A stretch of 36,052 nucleotides of DNA, from positions 1 through 36,052 of IMG/VR virus record IMGVR_UViG_3300034375_002046. The stretch is one strand, 5' to 3'. Made by a program: the position numbers and the translations under genes. Under the pieces are notes generated by a model. It was not told the DNA's origin, ran no database searches, and saw nothing but the letters and a program-made list of their open reading frames with translations. The DNA is from a virus. Below, piece after piece: positions 1 to 6,737 of the stretch; the stretch's first letter is position 1; each line of letters starts with the position of its first letter.

Positions 1-154
1 CCAGTTCCCTTGTGGCTAACTGCCACGTCCCCCCAGATACAGAAACCAGTTCCCTTGTGGCGCATTGCCACCACGCCAAAAAATCTGACAGATTGTCAGA
101 ATCTTACAACTTGTCAGAAAAACAGAAACCAGTTCTCCTTCAGGCTAACTGCCA
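1..154. repeat. Three direct repeats carrying a small hairpin
   Basis: Three copies of a roughly 25-base unit lie at 1-25, 46-70 and 129-154. Each begins CCAGTTC and ends in TGCCA. The first two carry the inverted repeat GTGGC-N5-GCCAC (12-26 and 57-71); in the third the stem is reduced to GGC-N5-GCC. The second and third copies are preceded by ACAGAAA. The first copy starts at the window edge, so the array may continue to the left. No gene overlaps it. The function is unknown; a regulatory or replication-related array is a guess. Confidence 0.6.
84..118. promoter_or_regulatory. Operator-like palindrome plus extra half-site (copy 1)
   Basis: A perfect inverted repeat TCTGACA-N3-TGTCAGA occupies 84-100. 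A third half-site TGTCAGA lies at 112-118 after an 11-base spacer. The same three-part arrangement, with nearly the same spacer sequence, recurs at 674-708, and the palindrome alone recurs at 1956-1972. The form suits a dimeric repressor or activator site. The cognate protein is not identified in the window. Confidence 0.6.
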
Positions 155-181
155 TTAGATAAACATGTTCGATATAAAAAA

Positions 182-565
182 GGTTGCAAAGGTTGCATTG
201 GTAGCATTAGGTAGAGGGGTATTGCAACCATTGCAACCTTTGGAAAAACGGCAAGGTTGCAATAGGGGGTAGTAAATTGGGTGGGGGGATTTGGTACTAA
301 GTTACTATTATTATTATATTTATTTAATTTTTTATTTTTTCTTATTTTGTATTGCAACCATTGCAACCATTGCAACCTCCAAAACGTCACTCCTGTGAAT
401 TCTGGGAGATTTCTCCCCTTCCTCCCCCCTCCGGCCTATTTTCACAGATCGTAGTCAAACCAAGGTTGCAATGGTTGCAAAGTTGCAAAGCAACCCACAG
501 CCCGCGTAGTTACTGGATTTCATTCTGCAACCTCCTCAAAAACGCTAAAGTTGCAATGGTTGCAA
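182..565. repeat. Iteron-like TTGCAACC array, candidate replication origin
   Basis: Ten exact copies of TTGCAACC or its complement GGTTGCAA lie at 182-189, 222-229, 231-238, 255-262, 352-359, 361-368, 370-377, 464-471, 473-480 and 558-565. Single-mismatch copies occur at 191-198, 481-488, 525-532 and 549-556. Adjacent copies are spaced 9 bases apart and both orientations occur. An A/T block (about 296-350) lies in the middle. Iterons beside an AT-rich unwinding element are the classic layout of a replication origin. The alternative is a cooperative repressor-binding array. No protein-coding gene is supported here. Confidence 0.55.
296..350. other. A/T-rich block inside the octamer array
   Basis: Only a handful of G or C bases occur in this stretch, which is mostly T runs broken by ATTATTATTA. 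It contrasts with the G-rich tract just before it (about 267-292) and the C-rich tract after it (about 416-434). Its position between iteron-like octamers fits a DNA unwinding element. That role is an inference. Confidence 0.45.
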
Positions 566-596
566 TATAAGAGTTAGAGAAACGAGTTTCTATAAT

Positions 597-625
597 TTGA
601 CCCAAATCTGGGGAAATGGGATAAT
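597..625 (+). promoter_or_regulatory. Sigma70-type promoter for the early operon
   Basis: TTGACC at 597-602 matches five of six bases of the -35 consensus. GATAAT at 620-625 matches five of six of the -10 consensus. The spacer is exactly 17 bases. Transcription would start near 632, about 90 bases before the first gene at 725. The operator-like element at 674-708 lies within the predicted leader, so a bound protein could block elongation. Confidence 0.6.
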
Positions 626-673
626 AATGATGCTGGGAGAGGGACTGTGAGCAACGCCCAGCACTGAGCGATT

Positions 674-708
674 TCTGACACTTTGTCAGAATCTTACACT
701 TTGTCAGA
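674..708. promoter_or_regulatory. Operator-like palindrome plus extra half-site (copy 2)
   Basis: TCTGACA-N3-TGTCAGA at 674-690 is followed by TGTCAGA at 702-708, the same three-part design as at 84-118. The spacer ATCTTACA is shared by the two copies. The element ends six bases before the ribosome binding site GGAGA (714-718) of the first gene. It could therefore act on DNA or, as an RNA hairpin, on translation. Confidence 0.6.
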
Positions 709-724
709 AAAACGGAGACTACTT

Positions 725-943
725 ATGCACGAACAACTAGACAAAATCGACGACCTGTTAGACAAGATTGACGACCTCATTCTTGATATGGATTTGCCAC
801 TGTACGTCACCCGTCCGATATGCAGTCAACTGTACGCGTTCTACGATGACCTAGAAGGGGCAGTCGTTGAGCAGGAGAAGCGAGCCGAGCAGGCTGCCAT
901 TGAGCAGGAAAAGAGGAGCCGTGATGAGCAAGACCAAAGCTAA
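725..943 (+). CDS. Small acidic coiled-coil-like protein, unknown function
   Basis: This 72-residue protein is the first gene of the early operon. Its start is set by GGAGA at 714-718, six bases before the ATG at 725; an in-frame TTG further upstream lies inside the operator and is unlikely. The N-terminal third has a heptad-like repeat of LDKIDDL (twice in succession), and the C-terminus is a charged Glu/Lys/Arg/Gln run, VVEQEKRAEQAAIEQEKR. Both ends look helical and suited to oligomer formation. No family is recognised. It overlaps the next gene by 20 bases, suggesting coupled translation. Its place directly after the promoter and operator suggests a very early or regulatory role, but this is inference. 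Confidence 0.6.
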   Translation: MHEQLDKIDDLLDKIDDLILDMDLPLYVTRPICSQLYAFYDDLEGAVVEQEKRAEQAAIEQEKRSRDEQDQS

Positions 944-1160
944 CTTATCAGAACATGGTTGCGTACGTTGCGGCTTACTGTACCCGGCGGATCGCGCTAA
1001 ATATTTCGAGTATTGCAAGCCGTGTGCCGAATCCCAAGGGTGGGGGGCGCCCAAGCAATTCCCGATAATCGAGCAACACAAACAAGCTGCTGCGGTCTGC
1101 TCTCACGAGAGTGCGTTCGAGACAGCTAAACAATTCAATCCAAAGCGATGGGAGAAATGA
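924..1160 (+). CDS. Small zinc-ribbon-like protein
   Basis: This 78-residue protein has two CxxC pairs, at Cys13/Cys16 (CVRCG) and Cys31/Cys34 (CKPC), a spacing that suits a single zinc ribbon of the kind found in many small phage DNA- or protein-binding factors. The start at 924 follows the ribosome binding site AGAGGAG (912-918) by five bases; a GTG at 921 is in frame but too close. The gene overlaps the end of the previous one. Its own stop overlaps an ATG just before the following phosphatase gene. The C-terminal half (HKQAAAVCSHESAFETAKQF) has no recognisable motif. Zinc binding is inferred from the cysteines and the function is unknown. Confidence 0.6.
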   Translation: MSKTKANLSEHGCVRCGLLYPADRAKYFEYCKPCAESQGWGAPKQFPIIEQHKQAAAVCSHESAFETAKQFNPKRWEK

Positions 1161-1162
1161 GA

Positions 1163-1672
1163 ATGAAAGAAGTAATTTTGTGCGACCTAGACGGAACACT
1201 GGCCGATGTGAACCACCGGCTCCCCTACATCAAGAATCCTGACGGGACGCTGAAGCCCTACGCCGAGCGCGATTGGGATAGCTTCAATGCGGCATGCGTC
1301 GATGACGCGCCGAACAGGGACGTTATCCAGATACTGGAGTCGTTGATACTCGGACACAACTCAGGCTGCATGGTCTGCGGAGCGGTGGAGCGGGAGGTTT
1401 ATTTCCTGTCTGGGCGTAATGACGTGGTGCGGGCCGAAACTGTTGAGTGGTTACAAAAACACGTTCACGAGGATTGGGATTACGACGAGCGGTTAGTCAT
1501 GCGTAAGGCTAACGACCGCCGACCCGATACCGAGGTCAAACTCGAAATGGTACAGGAACTTGGTCTGACACCCGATGACGTGCTGTGCGTGTTGGATGAC
1601 CGGCAGTGCGTGGTGGATATGTGGCGGGCGAATGGCTTCCGCTGTTTACAAGTCGAAGCATGGGAGGAGTAA
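1163..1672 (+). CDS. HAD-superfamily phosphatase, PNKP 3'-phosphatase type
   Basis: This 169-residue protein matches the HAD phosphatase fold. Motif I is CDLDGTLAD (Asp8 nucleophile, Asp10 acid-base), motif II is FLSGRND with Ser83, and motif III/IV includes Lys126 and the LDDRQ acidic pair (Asp145/Asp146). The pattern and size fit the phosphatase half of T4-type polynucleotide kinase-phosphatase, which removes 3' phosphates from nucleic acid ends. No P-loop kinase domain is present, so this is a stand-alone phosphatase. A short insertion around Cys69-Cys72 (CMVC) is unusual. The start at 1163 follows GGGAGA (1150-1155) by seven bases; ATGs at 1148 and 1157 are in frame. A 5'(3')-deoxyribonucleotidase is an alternative reading. 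Confidence 0.8.
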   Translation: MKEVILCDLDGTLADVNHRLPYIKNPDGTLKPYAERDWDSFNAACVDDAPNRDVIQILESLILGHNSGCMVCGAVEREVYFLSGRNDVVRAETVEWLQKHVHEDWDYDERLVMRKANDRRPDTEVKLEMVQELGLTPDDVLCVLDDRQCVVDMWRANGFRCLQVEAWEE

Positions 1673-1674
1673 CA

Positions 1675-1845
1675 ATGAACGAGCAGGATAACTTCAGAAA
1701 GAGTCACAACATACATGACCCGCACAATAAGTACGTGTGGGCAGAGGAAGAGAGTCTGGCATGGACGCTGTGCAAGATAGTAGTGGGGGGAACGATTGCG
1801 TTCCTGTTTATGGTAATGATCACAATAGGAGGACTGTTACTGTGA
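1675..1845 (+). CDS. Small single-pass membrane protein
   Basis: This 56-residue protein has a polar, charged N-terminal half (MNEQDNFRKSHNIHDPHNKY) and one hydrophobic segment at about residues 31-56 (CKIVVGGTIAFLFMVMITIG within it). It is predicted to be anchored in the inner membrane by a C-terminal helix. GGAGGAG (1663-1669) lies five bases before the ATG at 1675, and only two bases separate it from the phosphatase stop. It is probably co-translated with its neighbours. The family is unknown. A holin role is possible in principle, but the position in the early operon, away from the hydrolase genes, argues against it. Confidence 0.6.
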   Translation: MNEQDNFRKSHNIHDPHNKYVWAEEESLAWTLCKIVVGGTIAFLFMVMITIGGLLL

Positions 1846-1955
1846 TAGATAAACACGATCAGCAAACATTTGACTGGGTTCAGGATATGTCCGATAATAG
1901 TCAAACGCTGAACGAAACAGCGTCAAATCAAACGAAACTTAACCAAACTGAAAAA

Positions 1956-1972
1956 TCTGACAACCTGTCAGA
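1956..1972. promoter_or_regulatory. Operator-like palindrome (copy 3)
   Basis: TCTGACA-ACC-TGTCAGA is the third copy of the operator palindrome, here without the additional half-site. It is followed at once by AAAAGGAGA, the ribosome binding site of the gene starting at 1986. Sequence of this type just before a ribosome binding site is also seen at 674-718, so the two early gene groups share one leader design. Confidence 0.55.
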
Positions 1973-1985
1973 AAAGGAGAACGTA

Positions 1986-2885
1986 ATGAGCTACGAAACA
2001 CAAACTCAACTCGACGAAGTAGTTGTACCATCGATTGCCACTAGCGCAATGGTTGTCAGCCTGTCACGCAGCGTGCCTGATCTGGTGAAGAACGACCCCG
2101 AGGCTGCGAGGGCACTGGCACGTATCAAGCATGCCGACCCTAAGCGTGTTACCTCACGCAAGAAACTTATCGAGAGTCCGCAGCATGCTGCACTACAGAA
2201 ACTCAGTCGGACTATCTATCGGTGGCACATGGACAACACTCTGCCTTGGGGTAACTTGGGTGCGCGTCTGGTGTCGAACGCTAAACTGCTCGACTATCAG
2301 GCACAGATGGAGGATTTCACAAACGAGTTTTACCAACTCAAAGCCGAGTTTCTCGATGACTACCCGCGAGCAGCGAGTGCTGCGCAAATGGAGCTTGGGG
2401 ACTTGTTTGACCAATCTCTGTTCCCAAGTGTGTACGCACTTGATTGCCGGATTGCTATCCACATTGATTACGAGCCGTTGGTTGATCCCGACAACTGGAT
2501 CGTACAGGTGGGCAACCAAGCTGCGCACGCCATGAAGTCCCAGTACGAGGATATGCTCAAGCGCAGGGTGGAATCTGCGTACAGCGATGTGTTCAAGCGA
2601 CTGCGTGAGCCACTGGAGAACATGTCCAAGATGCTGAACTACTCCGGTGACGATAAGCCAACAGGGTTCCATGACACTCTGGTAAGTAATGTGGCTAAGT
2701 TTGTGGAACTTATGCGCAACTGCAACGTCACCAATGACGCAACGATGACCGGTATCACCAACAATCTGCGCATGGCATTGGACGGGATAACGCCGGATGC
2801 GTTGCGGAACAGTGAGACTCAGCGTTTGCAGACCAAACAGGATATCGACAAGATCATCCAACAGATGCCTACACTGGACTTCTAA
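1986..2885 (+). CDS. DUF3150-like partner of the MoxR/VWA cassette
   Basis: This 299-residue, mostly helical protein has no catalytic motif visible. Its position directly before a MoxR-type ATPase and a VWA metallopeptidase-like protein, and its size, fit the DUF3150 family, which keeps that neighbourhood in many phages. The call therefore rests largely on gene order. AAGGAGA at 1974-1980 sets the ATG at 1986. A competing in-frame start is GTG at 1842, preceded by AGGAGGA (1828-1833) and overlapping the previous stop. It would add 48 low-complexity, Asn/Thr/Gln-rich residues read through the operator. I prefer 1986 because the extra stretch resembles the intergenic leader before 2933. Confidence 0.65.
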   Translation: MSYETQTQLDEVVVPSIATSAMVVSLSRSVPDLVKNDPEAARALARIKHADPKRVTSRKKLIESPQHAALQKLSRTIYRWHMDNTLPWGNLGARLVSNAKLLDYQAQMEDFTNEFYQLKAEFLDDYPRAASAAQMELGDLFDQSLFPSVYALDCRIAIHIDYEPLVDPDNWIVQVGNQAAHAMKSQYEDMLKRRVESAYSDVFKRLREPLENMSKMLNYSGDDKPTGFHDTLVSNVAKFVELMRNCNVTNDATMTGITNNLRMALDGITPDALRNSETQRLQTKQDIDKIIQQMPTLDF

Positions 2886-2890
2886 CCTTA

Positions 2891-2922
2891 ACTTAACTAA
2901 ACTCAACTAAACTTAACTAAAC
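2891..2922 (+). repeat. Tandem 10-base leader repeat
   Basis: Three 10-base units, ACTTAACTAA, ACTCAACTAA and ACTTAACTAA, run head to tail in the gap between the DUF3150-like gene and the AAA ATPase gene, and end beside the ribosome binding site GGAGA (2923-2927). Related CTAAACT and CTTAACCAAACT sequence is seen at 1938-1949, 15284-15290 and 15314-15320, also in gene leaders. The role is unknown. A protein-binding site or an unstructured translational enhancer are possible. Confidence 0.55.
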
Positions 2923-2932
2923 GGAGACTCTT

Positions 2933-4072
2933 ATGTCTGCTATTCAATTGAACGCTACAGTAGAACTTAACGCCCTTGCTTATGCCATCGCAGCAGTGGG
3001 GGACAAACAGACCATACTTGTCGAAGGTGACATGGGTTCGGGTAAGACTTCCATACTCAAGTTGCTTGCCCGACTGTTACCGAAACACGTACCGGTATAC
3101 TTTGACAGCACCACCAAGGACATTGCCGATATGTTCGTGCCGATGTTCGACAAGATCGACGATGACGGTGTGGTGCGGTACGCAGTCAACGAGGAGTTGG
3201 GATTTCACAGTAAGAAGCCGATCATCCTGATGATTGACGAACTGGGCAAGGCTAACCCGTCTGTGAAGAATGGTCTGCTGCGCATCATGCAGGAACACGA
3301 GACTGCCGGTGGTAAGAAGCTACCGGATGGGTCAATCGTGTTTGCCACAACTAATCTGGGTGCCGAGCAGGTGGGGGACTTGTTACCACCACACGCACGT
3401 AATCGCATAACCGTAGTGCGCATGCGCAAGCCCGACCATAAAGAGTGGGTAGAATGGGGTCAGTCAAACGGTATTCACCACTCTGTCTTGGGTTGGGTAA
3501 ACGAGAACCCACAAGTCTTGCAGTCGTTCACCGAACTGTCCGAACCATCTGGCAATCCGTCTACGGAGGAATACCAACGGCATCTGGACGATGCGAATCC
3601 GTACATCTACCACCCCAAAGCCAAGTGGCGTACGGCGTTCGTGACGCCTAGATCGTTGGAGGCTGCTAGCGATATCTTGTGGCAGGCAGACAAGTTTGAC
3701 AAAGCTACCGTGCGGTTGCTCCTGACCGGCACTATCGGTGATCGGGCTGCGCGTGACATGCAGTCGTTTCTCGAACTGGCTAGTGACTTGCCTACCAATC
3801 AGGATATCAAGGACAACCCGATGACCGCCAAGGTTCCTGAATCTCCCGCAGCATATTGCATGGTTGTTCAGCGTACGCTGGCGACTATCGAGTATCAGTG
3901 GGTGAGCCAATGGATGAAGTACCTGAGCCGACTGCCCAAGGAAGCGCAGGGTTTGTTTGTCAATGCCGCCCGTAAGGATGACTACCACAAGCAAGATGTG
4001 GTGGTTAACACCAAGGAGTTTCAAGAGTGGTGCATGGCTAACGGTTACATGTACTTCAACGACAAGAAGTAA
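2933..4072 (+). CDS. MoxR/CobS-type AAA+ ATPase
   Basis: This 379-residue protein is a single-domain AAA+ ATPase. Walker A is GDMGSGKT (residues 32-39), Walker B is ILMIDE (98-103), sensor 1 is ATTN (Asn141), and an arginine-finger region follows at PHARNR (about 153-158). The fold is of the MoxR/CobS class, which uses ATP hydrolysis to remodel or load cofactors into a client complex, usually with a VWA-domain partner. That partner is the next gene. The C-terminal half (about 200-379) is helical and probably specific to the client. The start at 2933 has GGAGA five bases upstream. Phage members are often labelled cobS, but nothing here suggests cobalamin synthesis. Confidence 0.85.
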   Translation: MSAIQLNATVELNALAYAIAAVGDKQTILVEGDMGSGKTSILKLLARLLPKHVPVYFDSTTKDIADMFVPMFDKIDDDGVVRYAVNEELGFHSKKPIILMIDELGKANPSVKNGLLRIMQEHETAGGKKLPDGSIVFATTNLGAEQVGDLLPPHARNRITVVRMRKPDHKEWVEWGQSNGIHHSVLGWVNENPQVLQSFTELSEPSGNPSTEEYQRHLDDANPYIYHPKAKWRTAFVTPRSLEAASDILWQADKFDKATVRLLLTGTIGDRAARDMQSFLELASDLPTNQDIKDNPMTAKVPESPAAYCMVVQRTLATIEYQWVSQWMKYLSRLPKEAQGLFVNAARKDDYHKQDVVVNTKEFQEWCMANGYMYFNDKK

Positions 4073-4083
4073 GGGGGTGACTT

Positions 4084-5310
4084 ATGACGTTCTCAACACG
4101 AACACAACTAACCGCCGAGCAGCGGGTATCCAAAGCTCTGGTTAATATCATTGACCACAGGAACTACATCGCATTAGCCGGTGTGCTGATGATGGGTAGT
4201 AAGGAGGTACGAGATGATGTTCCTACAGCTTGCACCAACGGGCGGGACGAGTGGTACGGACGGGAGTTTGTCGATAGTTTGACTGACCCTGAACTACGTT
4301 TCCTTATCTTGCACGAGTGTTATCACAAGCTGTATCGCCATCTGACTACGTGGAAACATCTGCACGACAAGGATCATCGGCTGGCTAACATAGCATGCGA
4401 TCACGTTATCAACTTGCAGATACTCAGTGACAAGTCTGTCAACGATGACGGTACCTTGTTTGTTGAGATGCCTAGATGCAAGGAGACTGGTCAGCTAATG
4501 GGACTTGCAGATACACGTTTCTCTGAGATGAACAGTGAGCAGGTGTTCAACATCTTATACGCTGAACAGGAGGAGCAACAGCAATCTGGTGAATCCGAAC
4601 AGGGTGATGGTGAGGGGTTTGACGATCACGATTGGGAGGGTGCCGAAAGCATGTCGGACGAGGAGCAACAGCAACTTGCCGAGCAGATCGACACCGCGAT
4701 TCGTCAGGGTGCATTGACTGCCGGTAAGGTTGGTAGTGGTGGCAACCGTGCGATTGATTCGCTGCTGCAACCGGAGATCAATTGGGTCGATGTGTTGAGT
4801 GAGTTTGTTACCGAGACATGCCGAGGTACAGATTACTCAACGTATGCCAGACCCAATCGCCGGTACATGTCAGCCGGTATGTACATGCCGAGTGGTGTGT
4901 CCGAGCAGGTAGACGAACTTGTTATCGCTATCGACACGTCAGGCAGCATTGGTCAGGCAGAGCTAACTAAGTTTCTGTCCGAGGTGCAGGGTGTGGTATC
5001 CAACGTCAATGTGAACAAGATTCGCGTGTTGTACTGGGACACCAAAATCTGTGCGGATGAGACGTACGAAGCCGAAGACATTGACAGGCTGGTTGAGTCA
5101 ACTAAGCCAGCCGGTGGTGGTGGCACTGACATAAGCTGTGTAAACGAGTACATGGCAGAGCATAACATCAATCCCCAAGCGGTGATCGTATGCACGGATG
5201 GATATCTGGGTGGGGATTGGGGCACATGGAACTCGCCCGTACTGTGGTGCATTCTTGGGCACGACACTGCAAGACCTAATGTGGGCACTGCTGTCCACGT
5301 AAACCTTTAA
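4084..5310 (+). CDS. VWA-domain protein with metallopeptidase-like N-terminus (DUF2201 type)
   Basis: This 408-residue protein has two parts. The N-terminal part carries HECYH at residues 77-81, an HExxH zinc motif, followed by helical sequence with further His residues as in DUF2201-type metallopeptidase-like domains. A Gln/Glu/Asp-rich linker spans about 160-205. The C-terminal part is a von Willebrand A domain with a MIDAS site: DTSGS (284-288), Thr348 with Asp349 in GGTD, and TDG (371-373). It starts 11 bases after the MoxR-type ATPase gene with AAGGGGGTGA upstream. ATPase plus VWA pairs act as chaperone-like machines that insert metals or remodel complexes. Whether the HExxH site cleaves protein is untested. 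Confidence 0.8.
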   Translation: MTFSTRTQLTAEQRVSKALVNIIDHRNYIALAGVLMMGSKEVRDDVPTACTNGRDEWYGREFVDSLTDPELRFLILHECYHKLYRHLTTWKHLHDKDHRLANIACDHVINLQILSDKSVNDDGTLFVEMPRCKETGQLMGLADTRFSEMNSEQVFNILYAEQEEQQQSGESEQGDGEGFDDHDWEGAESMSDEEQQQLAEQIDTAIRQGALTAGKVGSGGNRAIDSLLQPEINWVDVLSEFVTETCRGTDYSTYARPNRRYMSAGMYMPSGVSEQVDELVIAIDTSGSIGQAELTKFLSEVQGVVSNVNVNKIRVLYWDTKICADETYEAEDIDRLVESTKPAGGGGTDISCVNEYMAEHNINPQAVIVCTDGYLGGDWGTWNSPVLWCILGHDTARPNVGTAVHVNL

Positions 5311-5323
5311 TTGGAGAACTCTT

Positions 5324-6415
5324 ATGGCTAGATACAATGATCGGGGTGTGAACGACACCCCTTTACAATTTCGTGAACGCTTTTACGGTGAAGAGAAACA
5401 GACCGTCAACGGCTCTTACATTCCGAAAATCGATGAGGAGCTAAAGGAATTTGAACGTGAAGAGTGGGGAGAAGACGACGCACGTTACAAGTTTGGTAAG
5501 TACAAGACGACTGAGAGGACAATAATCCTGCTGAAACTTATTCAGGAGAAGTTTAGCTATGCAGTAGACATTCATCCTATGGCAACCCACAAGGATGAAT
5601 ACATGGGTGAACACATAAGGAAGTGGTCTATCCGTCCCAGACGTAGCAACTTATATACTGCACACGTTTGGTATAACTCAGACGAGTGTCGGTACGAGAT
5701 AGAGTCTTTGCGTATCAAGCGGCAACGTAGACTTAGCACTTCCTGTGTCAGCACTTACGATCAAGAGAGGACTATCAATGCAGTCAACGATGCCAAACGA
5801 GCAGCAAGTTTTGTTGCTGGCCTACGTCCTTACGGTGACGATGAGTTAGCGGAACACGTTGCGGATATCTTGTCGCCCTTGGTGTGGGAGATGGTTGAAT
5901 CGTACGATGACGAACTCAAGGGTTTGTTCTCAAACTTTAGAACCGATGCAGTCAGCAGAAGTTGTGCGCGTGAAATACTGAACATGTTGTACGAGATGGA
6001 GGAAGGTAAGTCCCCCACTCTGTCGGAAGATAGCGCACTACGTGAAACTTTTATCAAGTACCGCGACGCACGTAACGCTGTGTTAGCTAAACAAGAACAC
6101 GCAGGAGATCGCAGTGTCATGTGCATGATGCGTTCGGCTATAACCGGAAAGATTGTTTGCATACACAAAGCGCAGCGATCCCCATACGATGAGGTACAGG
6201 TACAAACTTTCGATTACTTTGAGGATTTGCCTGTCGAAATACAGCGTGCAGTGATGACACTGGAAACTGTCGAGCGGGATGACGATGGGTGTGCCAAGAA
6301 CATCGGCGTGATCAGGCCAGACTACGAAGTGTTCTGTAAGGAAGCCTGTGCGTTTATGGTACCCACTGATTTTGTATACAAGTTTGTCTACGGAGTAGCA
6401 CCGGATGAGAATTGA
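5324..6415 (+). CDS. Conserved-looking early protein, unknown function
   Basis: This 363-residue protein shows no recognisable catalytic motif, signal peptide or membrane segment. It is rich in charged residues, with an acidic N-terminal stretch (about 37-53, ELKEFEREEWGEDD) and a basic patch around 126-137 (RIKRQRR). Scattered cysteines do not form a clear zinc site. It starts 13 bases after the VWA gene, with GGAGAACTCTT just before the ATG at 5324, the same kind of initiator as at 725 and 2933. It overlaps the next gene by 11 bases. Its place after the AAA/VWA pair suggests that it belongs to the same operon, possibly as a client or accessory subunit, but no function can be assigned. Confidence 0.6.
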   Translation: MARYNDRGVNDTPLQFRERFYGEEKQTVNGSYIPKIDEELKEFEREEWGEDDARYKFGKYKTTERTIILLKLIQEKFSYAVDIHPMATHKDEYMGEHIRKWSIRPRRSNLYTAHVWYNSDECRYEIESLRIKRQRRLSTSCVSTYDQERTINAVNDAKRAASFVAGLRPYGDDELAEHVADILSPLVWEMVESYDDELKGLFSNFRTDAVSRSCAREILNMLYEMEEGKSPTLSEDSALRETFIKYRDARNAVLAKQEHAGDRSVMCMMRSAITGKIVCIHKAQRSPYDEVQVQTFDYFEDLPVEIQRAVMTLETVERDDDGCAKNIGVIRPDYEVFCKEACAFMVPTDFVYKFVYGVAPDEN

Positions 6416-6737
6416 TAAAGCCGTACTACGTGTGGAACTTAAGGGCGACTTTGTTGTCTTGCAGTCATTCGGTCTTATGGAGATGACCATACGAGGTGTC
6501 AACATAAGTCGCCCTTATACAATTCCCGCAGACAAGGTACCTTTGTGGGTACAACGTAAGGTAGCAGTATTGAGAGTAATGCCGCACAAGTCACCGAGCA
6601 AGTACATAGATAACATCGGTAGACGGATGCAAGAGAACGTGTTTTGGATTCATTTGAACGGAGATGAAACTGATGGCGATGACGCCGGAGAAACGAGTAA
6701 AGAATCAGATAGTGAAACAACTGAAGACGTTGGGTGA
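6405..6737 (+). CDS. Small protein with acidic tail, unknown function
   Basis: This 110-residue protein has a beta-rich N-terminal two-thirds, including a basic region KVAVLRVMPHKSPSKYIDN, and a strongly acidic, Ser/Thr/Glu/Asp-rich C-terminal tail (about 87-110). Acidic tails of this form are common in phage DNA mimics and in single-strand-binding partners, but no family is recognised. The ATG at 6405 overlaps the previous stop, which suggests coupled translation since no strong ribosome binding site precedes it. The tail-coding part is overlapped by the start of the VRR-NUC gene in another frame, so the acidic composition may partly reflect that overlap. Confidence 0.5.
   Translation: MRIDKAVLRVELKGDFVVLQSFGLMEMTIRGVNISRPYTIPADKVPLWVQRKVAVLRVMPHKSPSKYIDNIGRRMQENVFWIHLNGDETDGDDAGETSKESDSETTEDVG

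Noticed and set aside
182-565. CRISPR or transposon end repeats
   Set aside because: The repeats are only 8 bases, occur in both orientations and have irregular spacing with no transposase nearby.
145-570. Open frames on both strands across the octamer region (81 and 72 codons)
   Set aside because: They translate the TTGCAACC repeats into low-complexity Leu/Gln/Pro runs, lack ribosome binding sites and overlap the origin-like array.
1675-1845. Holin
   Set aside because: A single membrane segment is compatible with one, but the gene sits in the early operon far from any lysis gene and lacks other holin features.
1737-1985. Long in-frame extension of the DUF3150-like gene back to 1737
   Set aside because: It runs through the small membrane protein gene in another frame and through the operator. 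Only GTG 1842 or ATG 1986 have good ribosome binding sites.
2193-2906. 237-codon minus-strand frame opposite the DUF3150-like gene
   Set aside because: It is a shadow of the well-supported plus-strand gene, with His/Leu/Val-rich composition and no ribosome binding site.
3464-4024. 186-codon minus-strand frame opposite the AAA ATPase gene
   Set aside because: It is a shadow frame, because the plus strand encodes clear Walker and sensor motifs.
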